A stretch of 51,501 bases of DNA from an uncultured Pelagibacteraceae bacterium (GTDB lineage: Bacteria > Pseudomonadota > Alphaproteobacteria > Pelagibacterales > Pelagibacteraceae). Shown here in pieces: positions 45,776 to 51,501 of this stretch. A model generated the notes under the pieces. That model saw only the letters and a list, made by a program, of their open reading frames with translations. It ran no database searches and was not told the origin of the DNA. The position numbers were made by a program, and so were the translations under genes. Position 1 is the stretch's first letter. Every line of letters begins with the position of its first letter. Location of the stretch: NCBI GenBank assembly GCA_902594865.1, contig CACJNV010000009.1, positions 1-51,501 of the forward strand, in the 5' to 3' direction.

Positions 45776-46986
45776 TTAAACAACTCCAATAAAGATTTTG
45801 CTTTAATAAAATTTTCATTAAACTCTTTCTTTGGTGAACTATCTAATACTACTCCAGATGCAGCAGAGATCTCTGATTGATTTTTGTAATTTAATATAGA
45901 TCTAATTATAATATTAAACTTCATATCTTGATTAAATTTAATAAATCCAAAACTTCCTGTAAAAATATTTCTACTTTCTTTTTCTTGATTATTTAGAAGT
46001 TCTAACGTTCTTATCTTAGGACAACCAATTACAGATCCTCCGGGCATCATAGCTTTGATGATATCAATCAATTTTGTGTTTTTGTTTAATATTCCACAAA
46101 TTGAAGTCACATAATGAAAAAGATGCTTATATTCTTCAACGTATTTTTTTTTAAGTATTTTAACACTTCCAGGCTTACAAATTTTTGATAAATCACTTCT
46201 TTCCATATCAACTATCATGTTGTGTTCTTTTGTTTCTTTCTCATTATTTTTGAAATATTTAAGAGCTATATTTTTATTGGATAATAATTTTTTCTTAAAA
46301 GTTCCAGCTATTGGTTTTGTTATAATTTTGTTTTTTTTCTTATCAATTAATGTTTCAGGAGAGCAGCTTACTATAGAATAATCCTTGTCTTTTATCATAA
46401 ATGACTCTGGGGAAGCATTAACACGCATCAATTTCCAAAAAAAATTAACAGGATTAATTAATGATTTATTCTTATATTTTGTACAAATTTTAATTTGATA
46501 AGTCTCACCTTCTCTTATTTTTTTTGAAAATAATTCAAATATTTTTTTATATTTTGCATATGAAATATTAATCTTAAAGGGACTTAAAATTTGAGTTTTG
46601 TTGAATTGATAGTTAAATGTATGTTTTTTGATATTAGATATAACTTTAATATCTTTTCTAATTTTAATTATAGTCTCAGGTTTATAAAAAATTCCTTTAT
46701 AAAAGTTTATCCTTTTTTTATTTTTTAAATTAATACCAATCAAATTACATAAAATTTCATAACCAAAAAAACCAAGATATAAATCTGTTTCTTTGTTATA
46801 TTTTTTTTTCTCTAACGAATTAAGAAATTTATGTACATTTTTTTTTGTTAAAATGATCTTTTTTGAAAAATCTGTATAAATATTATAGCCATCTTCTACT
46901 TTATAAATAATTAAAGGTTTATCTGATTGATACAGATTCTCTAAATAAGGGTTAAATTTAAACTTATGCTGGCTGAGTTCTTTCAA
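45772..46986 (-). CDS. pabB: Chorismate-utilising enzyme, PabB-like (PIAGT variant)
   Basis: 404 residues, somewhat shorter than E. coli PabB because the N-terminal domain is reduced. Conserved elements: GETYQIKIC (160-168), SCSPETLI (207-214), VDMERSDLSKIC (259-270) and MMPGGSVIGCPK (313-324). The active-site motif reads PIAGTF (225-230). Classical PabB has PIKGT, with a Lys that attacks chorismate; PIAGT is typical of anthranilate synthase TrpE. Gene order (pabA, pabC downstream) supports PabB, so either a Lys-independent ADC synthase or a dual/TrpE-type enzyme is possible. Overlaps the MFS gene by 23 bases. Confidence 0.85.
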   Translation of the reverse strand: MKELSQHKFKFNPYLENLYQSDKPLIIYKVEDGYNIYTDFSKKIILTKKNVHKFLNSLEKKKYNKETDLYLGFFGYEILCNLIGINLKNKKRINFYKGIFYKPETIIKIRKDIKVISNIKKHTFNYQFNKTQILSPFKINISYAKYKKIFELFSKKIREGETYQIKICTKYKNKSLINPVNFFWKLMRVNASPESFMIKDKDYSIVSCSPETLIDKKKNKIITKPIAGTFKKKLLSNKNIALKYFKNNEKETKEHNMIVDMERSDLSKICKPGSVKILKKKYVEEYKHLFHYVTSICGILNKNTKLIDIIKAMMPGGSVIGCPKIRTLELLNNQEKESRNIFTGSFGFIKFNQDMKFNIIIRSILNYKNQSEISAASGVVLDSSPKKEFNENFIKAKSLLELFK

Positions 46987-48184
46987 TTGCTTTCTCTACT
47001 ATAGGTAAATGTATCAGACCTGCAAAAATTGATAATGCGATAGATCCGTACCATGCAAAGTCAAAATTTCCATTTAATTCATAAAATACACCACCTAGAT
47101 ATGCTCCTAGGAAAGAACCAATTTGATGGCTTACAAAAACTATTCCATATAAAAGTCCAACATATTTTGTACCAAATATATGTGCAACAATTCCATTTGT
47201 TGGAGGAACTGTGGATAGCCATAAAAAACCAAAAGTAACTCCAAAAACTATAGAATTAAATATACTCGGTGGTAAGAAAATAAAATAGATAATTGAAACG
47301 CCTCTTAAAAGATATATTGCACTTAATATTTTTTTCTTACTATACCTTGTTGCTAAATAACCGCTGGTAATCGTACCAGCCATATTAAATACACCAATCA
47401 AAGCTAAAACCATTGCAGGCGTCCAGTCAGGCAAACCTTTGTCTGCCATATAAGTAGGAATGTGTGTTGCTACTAAAGCAATATGCCAACCACAAACAAA
47501 AAAACCTAAAGTTAGATAAATAAAACTTTTGTTTGCAAAAGCCTCTTTTAGAGCCTCTCTTGCTGTTTGATTATTATCTTGATTAACTCCTACAGGTATT
47601 TTTGGAGTACTAACAAACAAAGCTACCACTAATCCTAATCCTAAAAGAAGAGAAAAATATAAAAGAGTATTTTCCCAGCCTGTTTCAACTAAGGAATATC
47701 TAACAAGTAAAGGTGATACAAAATATCCAAATGAACCTGCACATGTAACAATTCCTGTTGCAATAGTTCTATTAGATGCTGGAAAATGTTTAGCTACTAC
47801 TGATACCGGAATACCTATTGCAGTGGAGCCTAAGCCTATTCCAATCATTACTCCTATAGTTAAAGTAAAATAACCTCCAGTATTATAGCCAGAATAAAAA
47901 AGCAAAACCCCAACTAAATAAAAAACAAAACCAATAAATATTGCAACCGCTCCTCCATATTTATCAGTAATTACACCAAACAACGGACTGAATACTCCCC
48001 AAAGTAATAACTGCAATCCCATAACAAAACCAAAATGAGAAATGGAAATATCTAAGTCAGTATTAAAATCAAAATAAAACAACCCAAAGGTCTGTCTTAT
48101 TCCTAAAGAAATAATTACAACTATAGAAGCAGCAATTAAAGTGATTAGTGCTTTTTTGCTAATAGTAAAACTTTCTGAACTCAT
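46964..48184 (-). CDS. MFS transporter (OFA/monocarboxylate-like)
   Basis: 406 residues with 12 hydrophobic segments in two bundles of six. VFSPLFGVITDKYGG (about 60-74) is the MFS loop 2-3 motif (GxxxDxxGG type), repeated as ITSGYLATRYSKKK in the second half. The pattern resembles the oxalate/formate antiporter and monocarboxylate transporter group; substrate unknown. It overlaps metC upstream by 4 bases and pabB downstream by 23, so it is embedded in a run metC-MFS-pabB-pabA-pabC-HIT. Confidence 0.85.
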   Translation of the reverse strand: MSSESFTISKKALITLIAASIVVIISLGIRQTFGLFYFDFNTDLDISISHFGFVMGLQLLLWGVFSPLFGVITDKYGGAVAIFIGFVFYLVGVLLFYSGYNTGGYFTLTIGVMIGIGLGSTAIGIPVSVVAKHFPASNRTIATGIVTCAGSFGYFVSPLLVRYSLVETGWENTLLYFSLLLGLGLVVALFVSTPKIPVGVNQDNNQTAREALKEAFANKSFIYLTLGFFVCGWHIALVATHIPTYMADKGLPDWTPAMVLALIGVFNMAGTITSGYLATRYSKKKILSAIYLLRGVSIIYFIFLPPSIFNSIVFGVTFGFLWLSTVPPTNGIVAHIFGTKYVGLLYGIVFVSHQIGSFLGAYLGGVFYELNGNFDFAWYGSIALSIFAGLIHLPIVEKAIERTQPA

Positions 48185-49359
48185 TTAATAAATTTTAATG
48201 CTTGTTTTATATCATTAATTATGTCCTTCGGATCTTCCAGTCCAATATGCATCCTTATTATATGTTCATCTTTATTTATATGTGTAAATTGTCTCTTACC
48301 TAGTGCTTGGTGTGTTTGATAAAGTGCTAAGCTTTCGAAACCTCCCCAACTAAATCCATACCCAAAAAGTTTTAAAGAATTAACAAATTTTAACACTGAG
48401 TTTTTATTTTTTGATTTTATTTTAAATCCTAATAAACCAGATGCTCCTGAATAATATTTTTTCCATAATTTATAATTTTGACTACCTTTTTTATATGGAT
48501 AAAAAACTTTAATTATTTTTTTCTGTTTTGATAAAAACTTGCAGACTTTAAGTGCATTTTCCTGATGTTTTTCTAATCTTACATCTAAAGTTCGAATACC
48601 TCTTAGAATTAAATACGCATCATCAGGACCTAATCTTAATCCTGAAACTTTATTTGTTGCTTCTACTAATTTAAAAACTCGTTTACTTATAGCTAAACTG
48701 CCACCCATTACATCTGAGTGACCAGAATAATATTTTGTTGCAGAGACAATCGACATATCAAAACCTAGCTTTATTGGTTTCAGAAAATAAGGTGTTCCCC
48801 AAGTGTTATCTATGGCTGTATAAATTTTATTTTTTTTTGCCAATGCAACTATTTTAGATAAATCTTGAAATTCAAAGGTGTTGCTTCCAGGATTTTCAAC
48901 AAAAATAAGCTTTGTTTTTTTTGTAATTTTGCTTTTTAGATCATTAAAGTCATTTGGATTATAAAATATTGCTCTGATATTAAATTTTTTAAGGTATGTT
49001 TCTATTAAAAGTCTTGATGGTGAGTAAACTGAGTCTGTAACAAGTATTTCATCATCTGGCTTCACAACGCTTAACACACCAAGAAAAATTGCACCAAAAC
49101 CAGTAGGGGTTAGATAAACCTTATAACATTCTTCAATTTTTCTCAAAATTTGTTGTAATGCATATGTTGTGGATGTACCTTGTCGACCATAATCAAAATT
49201 TCCACTTACTGGATCTTTCAAATATTTATTCTGAGTTTTTTTAATATCCTGCATAGATTTAAAAATAATAGTAGAAGCTCTAACCACAGGAGGATTTACT
49301 GACTGATTATGAAAATCTTTAGCTGTATGTTTCAGGAAAGTCTTGAAGGATTTACCCAT
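48181..49359 (-). CDS. metC: Cystathionine beta-lyase
   Basis: 392-residue Cys/Met-metabolism PLP enzyme. DYGRQGTSTTYAL (57-68) is the PLP-phosphate region, AIDNTWGTPYF precedes the cofactor Asp, and Lys209 in SIVSATKYYSGHSD is the Schiff-base Lys. Length, and the YSGHSDVMGG rather than GHSDVLGG-type variant, favour beta-lyase; gamma-synthase or methionine gamma-lyase are alternatives. It opens the long minus-strand run and is divergent from the 27-residue basic protein gene. No SAM riboswitch was seen in the 72-bp leader. Confidence 0.88.
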   Translation of the reverse strand: MGKSFKTFLKHTAKDFHNQSVNPPVVRASTIIFKSMQDIKKTQNKYLKDPVSGNFDYGRQGTSTTYALQQILRKIEECYKVYLTPTGFGAIFLGVLSVVKPDDEILVTDSVYSPSRLLIETYLKKFNIRAIFYNPNDFNDLKSKITKKTKLIFVENPGSNTFEFQDLSKIVALAKKNKIYTAIDNTWGTPYFLKPIKLGFDMSIVSATKYYSGHSDVMGGSLAISKRVFKLVEATNKVSGLRLGPDDAYLILRGIRTLDVRLEKHQENALKVCKFLSKQKKIIKVFYPYKKGSQNYKLWKKYYSGASGLLGFKIKSKNKNSVLKFVNSLKLFGYGFSWGGFESLALYQTHQALGKRQFTHINKDEHIIRMHIGLEDPKDIINDIKQALKFIK

Positions 49360-49431
49360 AATAAATTTGATATGTTATTAAGACAATGCTATATCCCATG
49401 AAAAACGTCAATAAAATTAAAATAGGACTAA

Positions 49432-49515
49432 ATGAGTTACCCAAAAAAACATAGAGGCCGAAGAAAACAAGGGTCTAAAAAAAGAAGAGCTAAAAGAAAA
49501 AATAAGAAGAAATAA
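49432..49515 (+). CDS. Extremely basic micro-protein (27 aa)
   Basis: 28-codon frame from ATG 49432 with stop at 49515: MSYPKKHRGRRKQGSKKRR, then AKRKNKKK. By my count 10 Lys and 6 Arg in 27 residues. It fills the gap between metC and mnmA and ends 8 bp before the convergent mnmA stop. Composition is that of an RNA- or ribosome-binding peptide, similar in character to small ribosomal proteins; no family assigned. It may be real or a chance AT-rich frame, but the sustained basic composition through many GC-containing Arg codons favours real. Confidence 0.55.
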   Translation: MSYPKKHRGRRKQGSKKRRAKRKNKKK

Positions 49516-49523
49516 TTCTTCTG

Positions 49524-50642
49524 CTATTCTTTAATCCAACCACCACCAAGCACTTTGTGGCCAAACTGGTCTTTACGATAAAAAACACATGCCTGACCAG
49601 GTGAAATGCCATCTTCAGGAATTGCTAAATTAACTTTAGCATTATTGTTATCTATAAGATCAACTTTTGCTTCTAGAAGACTTCCAGTAGATCTAACTTT
49701 AACAAATAAATTTTGATCTAAATCCTCTTTATTAGTTAATAAATTTATTTCCTTTAAACAAATTGTTTTTTTTCCAAGTTTTTCTTTAGGTCCAACTATT
49801 ATTTCATTTTTATCCGAATTTATCTTTAACACATAAAGGGCTTCTTTATCTGAAACTTTAATTCCTTTTCTTTGACCAATTGTGAAATTAATAATTCCAT
49901 CATGAACACCAATTACCTCACCATCTAAATTTTTTATATTTCCTTTCTGAAAGGAGTCTGGTCTGAACTTTTGTATTACTGAAGCATAATCACCATTTGG
50001 CACAAAACAGATGTCTTGACTATCTGGTTTATAAGCAACGTTTAAATCTAAATTTTTTGCGATTTCTCTAGTTTTGTCTTTTAACATTCCACCTAATGGA
50101 AATCTTAAATAATCTAATTGGTCTCTAGTTGTATTGAATAAAAAATAACTTTGGTCTCTATTTTCATCTATGGCTCTATACATGTTTGTAGTTTTATTTT
50201 CTGTAATACTTTTTACATAATGACCAGTAACTAACGCATCAGCTTTGAGTTCTTTTGAAACTTCAAATAAATCTTTAAATTTAACAGTTTGATTACACTG
50301 AACACATGGGATTGGAGTTTCACCTTTTAAATAACTCTCAACAAAATTATCTATAACACCTTGTTTAAACTTATCTTGATAATATAAAATTTTATGTTCT
50401 ATACCTAACTTATGTGCAACACGTTTAGCATCCATTATATCTTGACCCGAACAACACTGTTTAGATGCAGCTACTTCTTTACCATCATCATAAAGTTTTA
50501 GAGTTATACCAATTACATTATAACCTTCCTTTTTCATAATTCCTGCGACTGTGGAAGAATCTACTCCACCCGACATTGCAACAACTAGGGTAGTATCTGA
50601 AGGTTTTTTATCTAAACCAATAGAATTTAAATTTTTATTCAT
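49524..50642 (-). CDS. mnmA: tRNA-specific 2-thiouridylase MnmA
   Basis: Thiolates U34 of Lys, Glu and Gln tRNAs. 372 residues. SGGVDSS (24-30) is the PP-loop binding ATP. The two catalytic Cys are in IPCVQCN (Cys116 by alignment) and [22 protein letters not shown] and GGGWIKE near the C-terminus are conserved. Divergent from the DUF3553 gene with a 41-bp gap. Confidence 0.97.
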   Translation of the reverse strand: MNKNLNSIGLDKKPSDTTLVVAMSGGVDSSTVAGIMKKEGYNVIGITLKLYDDGKEVAASKQCCSGQDIMDAKRVAHKLGIEHKILYYQDKFKQGVIDNFVESYLKGETPIPCVQCNQTVKFKDLFEVSKELKADALVTGHYVKSITENKTTNMYRAIDENRDQSYFLFNTTRDQLDYLRFPLGGMLKDKTREIAKNLDLNVAYKPDSQDICFVPNGDYASVIQKFRPDSFQKGNIKNLDGEVIGVHDGIINFTIGQRKGIKVSDKEALYVLKINSDKNEIIVGPKEKLGKKTICLKEINLLTNKEDLDQNLFVKVRSTGSLLEAKVDLIDNNNAKVNLAIPEDGISPGQACVFYRKDQFGHKVLGGGWIKE

Positions 50643-50683
50643 AAGGTGGTATTTATACTTATTTACAATATAAGTTAAATTAA

Positions 50684-50854
50684 ATGATTTTAGACTATGA
50701 ACCAGGCGACAAAGTCACTAATCCTCAAAAAAAAGAATGGGGAATTGGACAAGTGCAATCTATAATTAACGATAAAGTGACAGTTAATTTTGAAAATGCT
50801 GGAAAAAAAGTAATCAATGCAAAAAACATTGAATTAAAAAAACTAGGAAAATGA
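50684..50854 (+). CDS. DUF3553 family small protein (56 aa)
   Basis: 56 residues: [20 protein letters not shown], then [20 protein letters not shown] and [16 protein letters not shown]. The GDxVxxPxxxxWGxGQVQS...VTVNFEHAGK pattern identifies DUF3553, an SH3-like CarD/UvrD-tail-like domain often found at the end of UvrD or alone. The stand-alone form may bind RNA polymerase or DNA (family inference). Its stop overlaps the cysQ start in ATGA. Confidence 0.85.
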   Translation: MILDYEPGDKVTNPQKKEWGIGQVQSIINDKVTVNFENAGKKVINAKNIELKKLGK

Positions 50855-51501
50855 AGTTAAACTTAAAAGAGATTGTTGAAAATTTAATTGATAATTTTTT
50901 AGCGGCTGGAGATTTAGCTATACAATTAAGAAATAAGGGTTTGATAAAAAAAATAAAATCAGACAATACACCAGTAAGTAATGGTGATTTAGAAGTAAAT
51001 AAATTTATATCAAAAAAAATTTCTGAGATTACTCCTAATCTACCTATCATTTCGGAGGAGGACTCTGATAATAAAGGTAACCTAAATTTAAAAGATTTCT
51101 GGCTTGTTGATCCTATTGATGGAACTTATGATTATATTAATAATTTAGAAGAATTTACCATTAATGCTGGTTTGATAATTAATAACAAACCTGTTGCAGG
51201 ATTAATAAATGCTCCTGCAAAAAAAAGAATGTTTTATTCATATAAAAAAGGTAATGCTTTTGAGTTTAGCAATGGTAAAAAAATAAACTTAAATAATTTA
51301 CCTGCTAAAAAAAAAGAAAATCTAAAATTTATTTCATATTCAACTAGAATAAAGCCTGAAATTCAAAAAATTTATGATGATTTGGGAGTAAAAGAAAATA
51401 TTAGAATGAAAAGTTCTTTGAAATTCTGTGTCGTTGCTACGGGTGAATATGATGGTTATGTTGCTGAACCTAGAGCATATGAATGGGATATAGCAGCTGG
51501 T
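50851..51501 (+). CDS. cysQ: 3'(2'),5'-bisphosphate nucleotidase CysQ (3' end cut by window)
   Basis: 217 residues visible of an expected ~260. An inositol monophosphatase-fold enzyme removing the 3' phosphate of PAP, PAPS-type nucleotides. Metal-binding motifs: ISEEDSD (Glu-Glu), VDPIDGTYDYI (DPIDGT) and the last residues WDIAAG (second Asp). CysQ rather than SuhB is suggested by the SLKFCVVATGEYDGYVAEP stretch. Translationally coupled to the DUF3553 gene by the 4-base ATGA overlap. Confidence 0.92.
   Translation, partial: MKLNLKEIVENLIDNFLAAGDLAIQLRNKGLIKKIKSDNTPVSNGDLEVNKFISKKISEITPNLPIISEEDSDNKGNLNLKDFWLVDPIDGTYDYINNLEEFTINAGLIINNKPVAGLINAPAKKRMFYSYKKGNAFEFSNGKKINLNNLPAKKKENLKFISYSTRIKPEIQKIYDDLGVKENIRMKSSLKFCVVATGEYDGYVAEPRAYEWDIAAG

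Noticed and set aside
49360-49431. Possible SAM-type riboswitch ahead of metC
   Set aside because: The 72-bp leader has no recognisable SAM-II/SAM-V pseudoknot elements.
50814-51050. Minus-strand frame of 78 codons
   Set aside because: It is antisense to the well-supported DUF3553 and cysQ genes.
1-51501. CRISPR arrays, insertion sequences, attachment sites or phage genes
   Set aside because: No regularly spaced repeats, transposase or integrase motifs, or tRNA-linked direct repeats were seen.

Overview
The window is a fragment of an AT-rich, tightly packed alphaproteobacterial chromosome, almost certainly a marine SAR11 (Pelagibacterales) genome. The signs are strongly A/T-ending codons, gaps of a few bases with many 1-40 bp gene overlaps, the lon-clpX-clpP-tig order, DctPQM/TRAP uptake genes, an aprM-aprB-aprA sulfite-oxidation operon and a purB-purC-purS-purQ-purL-bolA-grx run. 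No CRISPR array, insertion sequence, integrase or rRNA was seen. No gene-free stretch exceeds about 300 bases.

Layout. (1) 1-3.9 kb, minus strand: start of lon, then clpX, clpP and tig, followed by a tRNA-Leu(UAG). (2) 4.0-7.7 kb: small genes on both strands, including a DUF1289 Fe-S protein, a histidine phosphatase, a family-5 uracil-DNA glycosylase, a YbgC thioesterase, a DUF3047 protein and several membrane or secreted micro-proteins. (3) 7.7-13.1 kb, minus: a TRAP uptake operon (dctP, dctQ, dctM) with a strong hairpin after dctP, followed by an NCS1-family permease and an SDR dehydrogenase. (4) 13.2-16.9 kb, plus: GMC oxidoreductase, TerC-like membrane protein, SDR and an M23 peptidase, all overlapping. 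(5) 17.0-23.9 kb, minus: a very AT-rich surface-glycan island with two GT2 glycosyltransferases, a radical SAM/SPASM protein, a sugar epimerase, a large membrane protein and a TylF-like methyltransferase. (6) 23.9-32.2 kb: a GGCT-like protein and CinA-like protein (minus), then sfsA, map, the purine genes, bolA and a CGFS glutaredoxin (plus). (7) 32.3-44.0 kb: the sulfur island. (8) 44.1-51.5 kb: a HIT protein, pabC-pabA-pabB, an MFS transporter, metC, mnmA, a DUF3553 protein and the start of cysQ.

The sulfur island is the most coherent biology here. Xsc cleaves sulfoacetaldehyde to acetyl phosphate and sulfite. Divergently from it, SuyAB cleaves sulfolactate to pyruvate and sulfite. A SuyZ-type (YeiH) exporter and a TauE/TSUP transporter can move sulfite or sulfate. 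AprMBA can oxidise the remaining sulfite to APS while passing electrons to the membrane. The xsc transcript also carries, in overlapping or nearly abutting frames, an SxtJ-like membrane protein, a DUF5989 micro-protein and a NodU/CmcH-type carbamoyltransferase. That cassette has no obvious link to sulfonate catabolism and is the best candidate for something undescribed. Two unrecognised small genes lie between tauE and aprA.

Other signals worth attention are a roughly 60-bp patch in dctM with GC-rich codons unlike anything around it, a PabB-like enzyme carrying the anthranilate-synthase-type PIAGT motif, and a 27-residue extremely basic micro-protein. All functional calls come from reading protein motifs and gene order; no database search was run.
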